A stretch of 37,137 nucleotides of DNA from Euryarchaeota archaeon UBA171 (GTDB lineage: Archaea; Thermoplasmatota; Poseidoniia; Poseidoniales; Thalassarchaeaceae), in NCBI GenBank assembly GCA_002497295.1, contig DANO01000014.1:1-37137 (forward strand), in the 5' to 3' direction. The notes under the pieces are model-generated. The model was not told the DNA's origin. It saw nothing but the letters and a program-made list of their open reading frames with translations, and ran no database searches. This document shows, in pieces, positions 1 through 7,410 of this stretch (within the stretch, counting starts at the first letter, position 1; each line of letters opens with the position of its first letter). The position numbers were made by a program, and so were the translations under genes.

Positions 1-64
1 CTGATTCGACTGATAGCTAGGGGTGTGGTGTGTATGCCCCTCCCGCCAACTTTCTATCCTATGA

Positions 65-1345
65 TCAGACTAACTCTCCGATATCATCGCTTGTGATGCC
101 GAATGCGTCCCATGCAGGTTGTAGGTACATGCGGACATGCGCCTCGTAATCTGCTGTTGTGTCGCCATCGTTGCTTAGGTCAAAGATATCGACGATCTGA
201 GATGCACCGTAGTCTGCGTAGTAGCCCGGCATTCCGCTCCCAGGGAACACCGAGGCGAATCCGTTGCAGATTTCTTCGGTTGTTGCTTCAGCGTATACTG
301 TGTGAAGGGCTGTGTTGTAGCACATGTAGTCGCCTTGGCCTTGGTACTGTGTCCAGGTGAAGGCGTCACATGCTGACGCAACGCTTGCCCCGATGTATGC
401 CATTCCATGGGTTTTGTTGTTGTAGCATGAGTCTGTGTGGTCCGCCACATAGGCTTCGATTACTCGAAAGAATGCGTGACCTTCGGCTTGATGCTTGTCG
501 TAGTCCCCGTTGTCCTCGTCTAGGTCCACCGTCATCTTGGATGCGTACCTGACTGATGCTTGTGAGTACACGATGACGACGTTCTTGAGAACCTCGTCTC
601 TAGCGTCGACAAGGCCTTGCATGTCCTGGTTCTGCATGGCAGTTAGTCCAGCGTTCATTGCAGCGAGAGTAGCCACGTTAGTCGCTGCTGTGCCGTCAGC
701 GTCGTCGGTTCCGAAGTTGCCAGCTCTCTTGTCTGCTGTAGCATATGGCCCACAGCCGTCGAAGTCTGCGCCGGAGTCGTCTGGGCCGTGGTAAAAGGCC
801 CATCCTTCGTCCCAAGCGTGCTGAGCATCGTCTGGACCCCAGTTGCCTGCTTCAGCCTTGATGATTGCTGCGTTGAGCTCGTGGATTGCGTATGCGGTCA
901 TAATGCCGTTCTGGATGCCCTTCTCCACGACCTGATCCCTTACTGTGTCGGACTCGTCAGAGAAGGCTCCTGTGCCTTCGATGGCAGCGGAGACGAAGAG
1001 ATCCCATGATCCATCTGCACCGTAGTATGTGTCGTAGGCGTGGTTTTTGCCTGATGCCGCAGCGAAGCCATTGAGAGTTCTGTAGGATCCGTCGGACTTC
1101 TCAGCGTACTCTCCGCTCTCGTAAATATCCTTCACGCCATCCCAGTCGTACGCTCCGGATAGATCCTTGATGTCACAGACATCTCCCATCAGCATACGAT
1201 GGTTGTCGACGTTGGATGCGTATTCGTATCCACCGTCTGCATCGTCAAGATCCACGCTGCTAGATGAATCATCGCTAAGGCAACCTGCCATAGCGGATGC
1301 GATCATTAGTGTAGTCATCATTAAACTATTCAGTTTGCCATTCAT
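65..1345 (-). CDS. FEA1-like iron-responsive lipoprotein (putative iron-assimilation protein)
   Basis: The 426-residue product begins with a short basic and hydrophobic signal that ends in a lipobox (SAMAGC, Cys22), followed by a Ser/Asp-rich linker, so it is probably a lipid-anchored surface protein. The body has the pattern I associate with algal FEA1 / low-iron-inducible periplasmic proteins: YDTYYG...GSW, AAIEGTGAF, AIHELNAAI, WDEGWAFYHG, YATADKRAGNFGT. It is rich in Asp, Glu, His and Tyr and has several Cys in the C-terminal half (CGP, SCYNN, SACDAF, YMCYN, EEICNG) that could form disulfides. Two DtxR/IdeR-like palindromes sit directly upstream, one touching the start codon, which supports iron-dependent repression. 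Family assignment is from memory of the motifs; the lipoprotein nature and the operators are seen directly. An alternative is another metal-binding surface lipoprotein family. Confidence 0.62.
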   Translation of the reverse strand: MNGKLNSLMMTTLMIASAMAGCLSDDSSSSVDLDDADGGYEYASNVDNHRMLMGDVCDIKDLSGAYDWDGVKDIYESGEYAEKSDGSYRTLNGFAAASGKNHAYDTYYGADGSWDLFVSAAIEGTGAFSDESDTVRDQVVEKGIQNGIMTAYAIHELNAAIIKAEAGNWGPDDAQHAWDEGWAFYHGPDDSGADFDGCGPYATADKRAGNFGTDDADGTAATNVATLAAMNAGLTAMQNQDMQGLVDARDEVLKNVVIVYSQASVRYASKMTVDLDEDNGDYDKHQAEGHAFFRVIEAYVADHTDSCYNNKTHGMAYIGASVASACDAFTWTQYQGQGDYMCYNTALHTVYAEATTEEICNGFASVFPGSGMPGYYADYGASQIVDIFDLSNDGDTTADYEAHVRMYLQPAWDAFGITSDDIGELV

Positions 1346-1361
1346 TTTAGGTCAACCTAAA
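1346..1361. promoter_or_regulatory. DtxR/IdeR-like operator, proximal box
   Basis: The 16-bp sequence TTTAGGTCAACCTAAA is a perfect palindrome of 7-nt arms around a CA centre. It matches the half-site style TTAGG/CCTAA of DtxR-family metalloregulators. It lies immediately upstream of the lipoprotein start codon, where the transcription start would fall for a TATA-like element around 1381-1392. Confidence 0.75.
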
Positions 1362-1390
1362 CCAGCGGACTAACAGTAGATATATCAATA

Positions 1391-1406
1391 TTTAGGCTAA
1401 CCTAAA
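1391..1406. promoter_or_regulatory. DtxR/IdeR-like operator, distal box
   Basis: TTTAGGCTAACCTAAA has 6-nt palindromic arms. Its reverse complement contains TTAGGTTAGCCTAA, identical to the first 14 bases of the classical 19-bp DtxR consensus. Its centre is 45 bp from the proximal box. It lies just upstream (relative to the minus-strand gene) of the TATA-like ATTGATATATC, where the BRE would be, so a bound repressor would block TBP/TFB loading. It may also affect the divergent gene that starts at 1476. Confidence 0.78.
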
Positions 1407-1475
1407 AATTAATTCATATATCCCACTAAATATCTTTCAACTCATTTTAAATGGCTTTGATGCCAGGGAAATTAC

Positions 1476-2288
1476 ATGGCGGCTCGCAGTACAGTCGATC
1501 GCAAAGAAAAATCTCAAAAAACCGAGTCAAGACTCCCATTAATCGCCCTGACAGCGGCATGTTTGGTCATCGGCTGTAGCCTGTCCTATGTTCTGTTCTG
1601 GGAGGAATTATCCTCACAAATGGAGACGGATGATTGGACGGAGGTCCAAGGAACAATAATCTCTAGCGGGATAGGGTCAGATTATTCGTGTACCGAAGAA
1701 GGAGGGTGCTCAACCACATATCAGCCATTTGCACAATACCGATACGATGTCGGTGGAGAATCCTACGAGGGATCAAGAATCACATATACGTGGGCAAATA
1801 CCCACATCGGATTCCGCTCTCTGGCTGAGAGCGTGATAGATGATTTCCAGGACGACGACGAAATCGCGGTTTATGTGGATCCCGACGATTACAGTGAATC
1901 TGTGTTAATACAGGGGTTCGAACTCAAGAGCTTGTCTTTTCCCCTTGCGGTCCTCGTACCTTTAGCATTGGCAATACAGCCGATTGAGATTACCTACATG
2001 GTTAGATTCGCTAGACGCCGCGTCGCCGCCGATACATCAGACTCTCTTGGCGATGGCAACTGGGTCGGGCCAGACGGGACAGAGAGTGGCCCTAGTGTCC
2101 CCGAGGATTGGTACATGAGATATGACGGACCAGCACCCATCGTAGAATCGATCGCTGGCGAGAACTATGCTGTAGATAGGGGCAATGGCGCCGTTCCGAT
2201 CGACTTCTACATCGAAAAATGGGGAGTCCCCGAAGGCTTCGGTAAAACTAGCAATGAGAAAGATGCCATACGCAGATCACGTAAATAG
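1476..2288 (+). CDS. DUF3592-like membrane protein
   Basis: The 270-residue protein has a basic N-terminus, a first membrane helix at about 21-42, an extracytoplasmic domain at about 50-150 and a second helix at about 155-175. The middle domain shows the DUF3592 pattern: W.EVQGTIISS, then YRYDVGGESYEGSRITY, and a final VYVDPDDYSESVLIQGFE. Two Cys (72, 78) in the extracytoplasmic loop could form a disulfide. The C-terminal 90 residues are hydrophilic and I do not recognise them. The molecular function of the family is unknown. The gene is divergent from the iron-regulated lipoprotein and shares its 130-bp promoter region, so co-regulation is possible but not shown. Confidence 0.7.
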   Translation: MAARSTVDRKEKSQKTESRLPLIALTAACLVIGCSLSYVLFWEELSSQMETDDWTEVQGTIISSGIGSDYSCTEEGGCSTTYQPFAQYRYDVGGESYEGSRITYTWANTHIGFRSLAESVIDDFQDDDEIAVYVDPDDYSESVLIQGFELKSLSFPLAVLVPLALAIQPIEITYMVRFARRRVAADTSDSLGDGNWVGPDGTESGPSVPEDWYMRYDGPAPIVESIAGENYAVDRGNGAVPIDFYIEKWGVPEGFGKTSNEKDAIRRSRK

Positions 2289-2335
2289 CCGATTCCGATG
2301 GTGAGGGTAATGAATAGCATGGTCAAGCGTATAGC

Positions 2336-2563
2336 ATGCCCCACCCCGAGGATCCGCTGACGATTCGCAATGACATGCAACTACTCATGTTCATGAGGTT
2401 GTGGACCTCGCAGGGAAGCCTGGCACTCAGGGCCGCTTCCAGCTTAGTCAATCGGAGCGAGGGCCGTACTATCGAGATTCCAGAGAAGCAAGGCCGGGAC
2501 ATCAAGGCCGAGATCATTCAAATGCACAAGCACCTATCCTCTCTTTTGGATCGAATCGTTTGA
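2336..2563 (+). CDS. small hypothetical protein (75 aa)
   Basis: An ATG-initiated ORF of 75 residues with balanced composition: an amphipathic N-terminal half (DMQLLMFMRLWTSQGSLAL), a basic middle and a helical C-terminus (IKAEIIQMHKHLSSLLDRI). I recognise no family. An in-frame TAG at 2315 leaves ATG 2336 as the only sensible start and no strong Shine-Dalgarno is visible. Composition looks protein-like, but the short length and the antisense ORF over the same bases mean it may be spurious. Confidence 0.35.
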   Translation: MPHPEDPLTIRNDMQLLMFMRLWTSQGSLALRAASSLVNRSEGRTIEIPEKQGRDIKAEIIQMHKHLSSLLDRIV

Positions 2564-2766
2564 ACACGGGCGATATCGAAGTTCTAAATCCGAATCATAA
2601 GAGACGATCTCGAGGCCACAATCGTGAGATAATGAAAAATTGGAAAAAGAAAAATTATATTATATTATTCAATAAAACAAAAATTAACAATAAAATTATT
2701 CAATATGACAATTTTTCTAGAAAAACATATTAAAATAAACCATAATAAGCCAAATTCATTTCCGCT
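2564..2766 (+). promoter_or_regulatory. AT-rich promoter region of the glutamine synthetase gene
   Basis: This stretch holds no credible gene. From about 2630 to 2745 it is far more AT-rich than the rest of the window. A direct repeat ATTATTCAATA occurs at 2664-2674 and 2695-2705, 31 bp (about three helical turns) apart. A TATA-like element (ATATTAAAATAAA, about 2727-2739) would place transcription start close to the ATG at 2767, giving a near-leaderless mRNA. The repeat could bind a nitrogen regulator; this is inference. Confidence 0.45.
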
Positions 2767-3783
2767 ATGCCCATGGCAAGCAAGTCTAAACTGGAATACA
2801 TTTGGCTAGATGGGTACGAACCGACACAGAATATGAGAAGCAAGACACTAGTCAAAGAAAATTTTTCTGGCAAAGTGGAGGACTGCCCGATGTGGTCCTT
2901 TGACGGCTCTTCCACGAAACAAGCCGAGGGAGGGGACTCTGATTGCTTGCTAAAGCCCGTAGCTATCTTTCCTGATCCTCAGAGAATAAACGGTTTTCTC
3001 GTCATGTGTGAGGTTATGAATGCAGATGGAACCCCCCATCAGAGTAATGGAAGGGCAACAATCGAAGAGGATGATGACGATTTTTGGTTCGGATACGAAC
3101 AAGAGTACTTCATCATGGATGTTGAAACACAACTCCCATTGGGATTCCCAGTTGGGGGGTACCCTGGTCCCCAGGGGCTTTACTACTGTTCAGTAGGAGG
3201 CAAGAATACGCATGGAAGAGAGCTTGTCGAAGAACATGCTGATTTATGCCTAGAAGCAGGAATTAACTTCGAAGGCATCAATCAAGAAGTCGCGTGTGGC
3301 CAATGGGAATTCCAGATTTTCGCCAAGGGCGCTAAACAGGCAGGTGACGAATTGTGGGTCGCACGATATCTCCTTGACAGGCTGACGGAGAAATATGGTC
3401 ACTACATCGAATACCACCCCAAGCCAATCAAAGGCGATTGGAATGGTTCTGGGATGCATGTCAATTTCAGTGATGGAAGAATGAGGGATGAAGGAGGGGA
3501 AGCCCTATTCACCAAAATTTGTGAAGAGTTTGGAAGAAATATCGAAGCGCACATGTCTGTCTACGGAGCTCACAATGAACAGAGGTTGACAGGTCTACAC
3601 GAGACTCAGTCGATAGATCAGTTTTCTTACGGAGTTTCCGATCGGGGCGCATCCATCAGAATCCCAATTGGCACAATAGAGGACGGTTGGAAAGGGCGTT
3701 TAGAAGATCGAAGGCCAGCTTCCAACGGCGACCCCTACAAGATCGGCGCAGTAGTGATTAGCACCACTAAGTCGTCTTATTGA
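2767..3783 (+). CDS. glnA: glutamine synthetase, type II (eukaryote-like GSII)
   Basis: This enzyme makes glutamine from glutamate, ammonia and ATP. The 338-residue length is that of GSII, well below the roughly 440-470 of GSI found in most archaea. Visible motifs are YIWLDGYEP (11-19), SFDGSST (44-50), the metal-binding EQEY (111-114), GINQEVACGQWEFQI (170-184), NGSGMHVNFSDG (226-237), YGAHNEQRLTG (266-276), SDRGASIRIP (291-300) and the C-terminal EDRRPASNGDPY (313-324). All catalytic blocks look intact. A second in-frame ATG two codons downstream (2773) is a possible start. The gene has its own AT-rich promoter and is convergent with the D-amino-acid oxidase gene, which could release ammonia for it. 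GSII is typical of eukaryotes and some bacteria, so lateral origin is likely. Confidence 0.93.
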   Translation: MPMASKSKLEYIWLDGYEPTQNMRSKTLVKENFSGKVEDCPMWSFDGSSTKQAEGGDSDCLLKPVAIFPDPQRINGFLVMCEVMNADGTPHQSNGRATIEEDDDDFWFGYEQEYFIMDVETQLPLGFPVGGYPGPQGLYYCSVGGKNTHGRELVEEHADLCLEAGINFEGINQEVACGQWEFQIFAKGAKQAGDELWVARYLLDRLTEKYGHYIEYHPKPIKGDWNGSGMHVNFSDGRMRDEGGEALFTKICEEFGRNIEAHMSVYGAHNEQRLTGLHETQSIDQFSYGVSDRGASIRIPIGTIEDGWKGRLEDRRPASNGDPYKIGAVVISTTKSSY

Positions 3784-3841
3784 CGGTGCAGATGTGATGG
3801 ATGCTGCTCCTTGTGACCTCAATCTCAGGTTTGATGCCGAC

Positions 3842-4771
3842 TTAACAGCCCATCAAACGTGCTACTTCGTCAGCACATCCCCATGAGAGGGTAACGCCAG
3901 CGCCCCCATGGCCGTAATTGTGAACGACCACCTTGTCTCCGACATGCTCCTTTTCCAATCGAACTTCTGTTCTCGAAGGTCTGAGCCCGACCGCCCTGCC
4001 GACGATATTAGCTCTGTCCAGTTCGGGCCATAGCGACTCACATTTTTTGAGGATATCTTCCTCGTCCTCCTCACGTATCTCCATTGTCCAATCGCCTTTC
4101 TGGGCGGTTCCGCCCAGGACCGTTACATCCCTCCTTGGAATTGTATAAATCAATGATTCAGGCCGTTGGTCATACCTCCCAAAACCAGGATCCTGTTTGA
4201 TATACACCACTTGCCCTCTTACTGGAACCACTCCCTCGTCATGGCAAATCTCTCTTGCGCCTAAGCCGCTACAATTGACGATTAGATCAGATTCCAATTC
4301 GTCGAAATCCGATATCTTACGAGTTTCAATGGACCCCCCAAGTAATTCGAATTTCGATTTCAGCCAAGGCATGTAGTGTGACATCTCGATTACTGGGGCT
4401 TCGATTTCCCACCCGAATGAATATCCCTCTATGATCTCACTCTTCTCTAGAATCCTGAAATGATTGATAGATTCGCTCCAACCAGGAGGTCTACAGGGCC
4501 GCTTCAGATACTCTCGCCCTGCTCTCATCGTAATGAATTCAAGTCCCTCTTCTTTCATCAATCGAACAAATTCCACAAAGCTCTCAGAAGACCATCTATT
4601 CGTCTTGATTAGCGGCTCAACCAGAAACGGATACCACCATGCTGCAGCCGTATCTGATACAGTTTCTGGACTCAGCCTTTCGGCTACAAGGCGAACTTCC
4701 AGGCCCATTTCAAGAAGTCTGATTCCAGTGCTGAGGCCTGATACCCCTCCACCTAATACCGTACAAGACAT
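3842..4771 (-). CDS. FAD-dependent D-amino-acid oxidase family protein
   Basis: The 309-residue protein starts with an FAD-binding Rossmann motif (VLGGGVSGLS, residues 5-14). It has the family's SDTAAAWWYP block (39-48), a mid-protein VNCSGLGAREI and VVPVRGQVVYI, the IYTIPRRDVTVLGGTAQ block, and the C-terminal signature HNYGHGGAGVTLSWG. These are the hallmarks of D-amino-acid / D-aspartate oxidases, which deaminate D-amino acids to 2-oxo acids, ammonia and H2O2. There is no signal peptide and no obvious peroxisomal-type tail. It is convergent with glutamine synthetase (58-bp gap), which suggests, without proving, use of D-amino acids from bacterial cell walls as a nitrogen source. Exact substrate cannot be read from the sequence. 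Confidence 0.9.
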   Translation of the reverse strand: MSCTVLGGGVSGLSTGIRLLEMGLEVRLVAERLSPETVSDTAAAWWYPFLVEPLIKTNRWSSESFVEFVRLMKEEGLEFITMRAGREYLKRPCRPPGWSESINHFRILEKSEIIEGYSFGWEIEAPVIEMSHYMPWLKSKFELLGGSIETRKISDFDELESDLIVNCSGLGAREICHDEGVVPVRGQVVYIKQDPGFGRYDQRPESLIYTIPRRDVTVLGGTAQKGDWTMEIREEDEEDILKKCESLWPELDRANIVGRAVGLRPSRTEVRLEKEHVGDKVVVHNYGHGGAGVTLSWGCADEVARLMGC

Positions 4772-4847
4772 GCTCTGACCATCGCCCCCTGCTGTCGATT
4801 AGGCAAGGCTCTTTCTATCGCCCAACCTTCGGCAGAACGAGCGTCAC

Positions 4848-5033
4848 ATGCCCAAAGTCAAGAAGCCGAAGAAGGGATGGTTCATCCCTAAAAGGAGAAA
4901 AATTAGGAGAGGCCCTGCAGTGAAGCCCTCTGAGCGAGGGTTACCCCCTTGCCCTTCGTGTGGCGAATGGTCGATGCAGAAGGATGAAACCAGGAATGAA
5001 ATCTATTGTGGAATCTGCGGAACTATCTCGTGA
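4848..5033 (+). CDS. zinc-ribbon miniprotein (61 aa)
   Basis: A short, strongly basic N-terminus (MPKVKKPKKGWFIPKRRKIR) is followed by a zinc ribbon with two CxxC knuckles, CPSC and CGIC, 20 residues apart. This architecture resembles small archaeal nucleic-acid or ribosome-associated zinc ribbons, but I cannot assign a family. It is divergent from the oxidase gene at 4771 and precedes the PrsW-like gene in the same direction. The ATG at 4848 is the only start that fits. Confidence 0.72.
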   Translation: MPKVKKPKKGWFIPKRRKIRRGPAVKPSERGLPPCPSCGEWSMQKDETRNEIYCGICGTIS

Positions 5034-5147
5034 GTCCGTCAATACCAAGTCAAAAGCCCTCTGTGGAAAGGTCGTCGCTGTGATGATGAACTAAGCCGGG
5101 CCGCAAGGGTACTGAGTGATGGGCGCTCTGAGCGACCGGGTGATAAT

Positions 5148-6614
5148 ATGAGGTGGACGGGTCCAGATGGAAGGGTGCACAAGCCGGCACCTTCGGCCCA
5201 ACTAACCCCTCCTAGGCGTGATCTGATAATCCCTTCTCAGACAGCACCATGGAGGACATATGGTCGTATGATGGCGACAGTTTTGCCAGCCTTTTTGTTG
5301 CTTTATGCAGCATTGATGCTAACGATAGGTGTCCTGGAATGGAATCCCCTGCTAATCATAGGCGGTGGTTTGTTTGCGATCCCCCTCGTACTTTTCATCC
5401 TCAGACTGACCAGGCCCTCTGTGATACAGATTTGGAATGCCATACCTGACTCCAATGGCGCGACACTCCACAATCGTAGTGATTCGGCCTCAATCACTAC
5501 GATGCACCCCACAAGGATGGAACGACACCTCTTACTCGACGGTACCCCCTTGGAGTTCCCTCCCTCTTGGAGCCCATGGGCCCTATTTCTTGGATGCGTA
5601 TTCGTAAGCATCTTGATCTCAATAGCAACGACGTCATCAGGAATATCGAACGGTGCAATAGTCATTTTCATCTTACTCGCTGTACCTCTGTGGCTACTTG
5701 GATTTTCGATTCCAGTTCTCGCATGGTGGTCCGTTGCAAGTCGAAGATTACGTCTACCAATAAGGCGGGTGCAGGCCGAAGGTTGGTTGGTTGCAGGAAT
5801 GCTCAGCGCCTTTCCAGCATTTCTGGCCAACTCTCTACTAACTCCTGGGATGATCCCCTCATCGTGGAACTCCATCCAGACGGACCTGGCACTCATAGCA
5901 GTCGGTGCCCCTATTATCGAAGAAACCTGCAAGGCACTGGCGATTCTCCTGTTCATACCGACACTACGTGGGCCAAGATCCGGTTTTATGGTGGGTTTCA
6001 GCGTAGGGTTAGGATTCGCTCTGATTGAGAATGTTCAGTATGTCGCCGGCTCTCTTTTCGGCGGCCCTGCCAATTTAGCAGCCACAACTCTGATCAGAGG
6101 CGTAGGGTCGATACCTGCCCATGCACTCTGGACTGCATTAGTCGGCTCTTCGATCGGAGGTTTTGTCGGCTCAAGAGCACTCAATATGAAACTCTCGTTC
6201 GCTATTACAAGGACACAAATCGGAGTCATAGATACAGTCGAGAAAATGGGCGTTGATGTGGATGGCGACGGGCTGATAGAAGGATTCACAGAGACATCAG
6301 CATACTTGGAATCGGCTCTTTCCGACGGCATCTGGTCTACACGATATTCGACATATCCTGCGGATGAGTTGCAGGCCATGCCCGATGAATCGGTCAACAC
6401 CTCAATTTCACGCCCCATTTCACTCGCTTTTTGTCTTGCAGTATTCGGACATGCTCTGTGGAATGGGCTATCTGTGGGATCTTATGCTGCCGCAGAAAAA
6501 GCCGGATTTAGCGAGGAAGCATCGCTTCTTATGACTGTGACAGTCGTCCTTTGTATGGTCATATCAGTCATATTGTTCACTTTGAGGGAGTCGAGGAACC
6601 ACTCTCCGGCCTAG
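5148..6614 (+). CDS. PrsW-like intramembrane protease
   Basis: The 488-residue polytopic membrane protein carries the PrsW motifs: EETCK (258-262, the EExxK motif), a glutamate in a helix (ALIENVQYV, E294) and two conserved histidines in helices (PAHALWTALVG, H325; FGHALWNGLSVG, H435). PrsW proteins are proposed metalloproteases that cleave membrane-bound regulators. About 80 N-terminal residues precede and include the first helices. An insert of about 70 residues (350-420) between the two His helices holds an EF-hand-like loop DVDGDG (370-375). ATG 5148 is preceded by GGGTGATAAT; a later start near 5268 would shorten the N-terminus. The substrate is unknown. Confidence 0.75.
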   Translation: MRWTGPDGRVHKPAPSAQLTPPRRDLIIPSQTAPWRTYGRMMATVLPAFLLLYAALMLTIGVLEWNPLLIIGGGLFAIPLVLFILRLTRPSVIQIWNAIPDSNGATLHNRSDSASITTMHPTRMERHLLLDGTPLEFPPSWSPWALFLGCVFVSILISIATTSSGISNGAIVIFILLAVPLWLLGFSIPVLAWWSVASRRLRLPIRRVQAEGWLVAGMLSAFPAFLANSLLTPGMIPSSWNSIQTDLALIAVGAPIIEETCKALAILLFIPTLRGPRSGFMVGFSVGLGFALIENVQYVAGSLFGGPANLAATTLIRGVGSIPAHALWTALVGSSIGGFVGSRALNMKLSFAITRTQIGVIDTVEKMGVDVDGDGLIEGFTETSAYLESALSDGIWSTRYSTYPADELQAMPDESVNTSISRPISLAFCLAVFGHALWNGLSVGSYAAAEKAGFSEEASLLMTVTVVLCMVISVILFTLRESRNHSPA

Positions 6615-6678
6615 GAAGTGCCCGTTAAGCACTTTTACTGTCGAATCCTTCTTCATCAATCAGTCCACGCGCTGACCG

Positions 6679-7410
6679 ATGGAGATTACGGATCAGACCA
6701 TCCTCCTCGCACTAATCTTCGGACTACTCGGGGTCTGCGTAGTGACGAGGGCACTAGATGTCGGAGGCCTTGCAGCAGCCACTATCATAGGTTGTATAAT
6801 TGGTTTCATGGGGCACTGGACATGGCTAGCACTCCTAATCTTCTTCCTGCTATCTGCATCAATCGCAACCCGTTGGAAATATGCTGAGAAGAATTCCATG
6901 GGCTTCGCTGAAGCGAACGAAGGATCGAGAGGATGGAGAAATGTACTAGCCAATGGCGGTGCCCCTGCGATTGCCGTACTAATCCATGAGATTAATGGCG
7001 CATCAGGTTGGGGGGCATTGGCAATCTCTTCTAGTGTAGCTGTGGCGCTGTCCGATACTTTAGCATCAGAAATAGGAGTTATGGACAGCCGTACAAGAAG
7101 CATAATCACTCTCAAATCTGTCCCTACAGGATCCAATGGCGGAATGTCGCCTCTTGGCATGTTTGGGTCCGTGATGGGTGCAAGCATGGTTGCCGTGGCC
7201 GCTATCGGGCTAATGGCAGAACATCTGCCAGCAGACCTATTCGAAACGACTGCGATAATCGCAACAATAGGTTGGATTGGATGTCAGTTAGACTCCGTCC
7301 TCGGGGAACTTATGGAGAATCGCGGGTTACTAGGTAAACATTCAGTAAATTTCCTCGCAACCTCTTTCGGCGCCTTAGCCGGATGGGCGGCCTACGTCAC
7401 AATATTCTGA
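6679..7410 (+). CDS. DUF92/TMEM19-family membrane protein, possible polyprenyl-phosphate kinase
   Basis: The 243-residue integral membrane protein has about six helices and the DUF92 signature: a SxxTRWKY-like ATRWKYAEK, RGWRNVLANGGAPA, the ALSDTLASEIG block, and SVPTGSNGGMSPLGMFGS. The plant family member VTE6 is a phytyl-phosphate kinase, so a role in phosphorylating an isoprenoid-phosphate (for example in archaeal lipid salvage) is reasonable inference. The stop codon overlaps the ATG of the next gene (TGATG at 7408-7412), implying translational coupling with the large membrane protein downstream. Confidence 0.85.
   Translation: MEITDQTILLALIFGLLGVCVVTRALDVGGLAAATIIGCIIGFMGHWTWLALLIFFLLSASIATRWKYAEKNSMGFAEANEGSRGWRNVLANGGAPAIAVLIHEINGASGWGALAISSSVAVALSDTLASEIGVMDSRTRSIITLKSVPTGSNGGMSPLGMFGSVMGASMVAVAAIGLMAEHLPADLFETTAIIATIGWIGCQLDSVLGELMENRGLLGKHSVNFLATSFGALAGWAAYVTIF

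Noticed and set aside
2401..2733. 110-aa ORF overlapping the small 75-aa ORF
   Set aside because: Its C-terminal half is translated AT-rich promoter (poly-Asn/Lys/Ile), and the N-terminal half looks like a shadow frame.
5080..5131. Possible box C/D sRNA (GTGATGA, CTGA, GTGATGG, CTGA) upstream of the PrsW-like gene
   Set aside because: Spacing is wrong: 22-25 nt between C and D', no gap between D' and C', and only 5 nt between C' and D. No terminal stem is visible.
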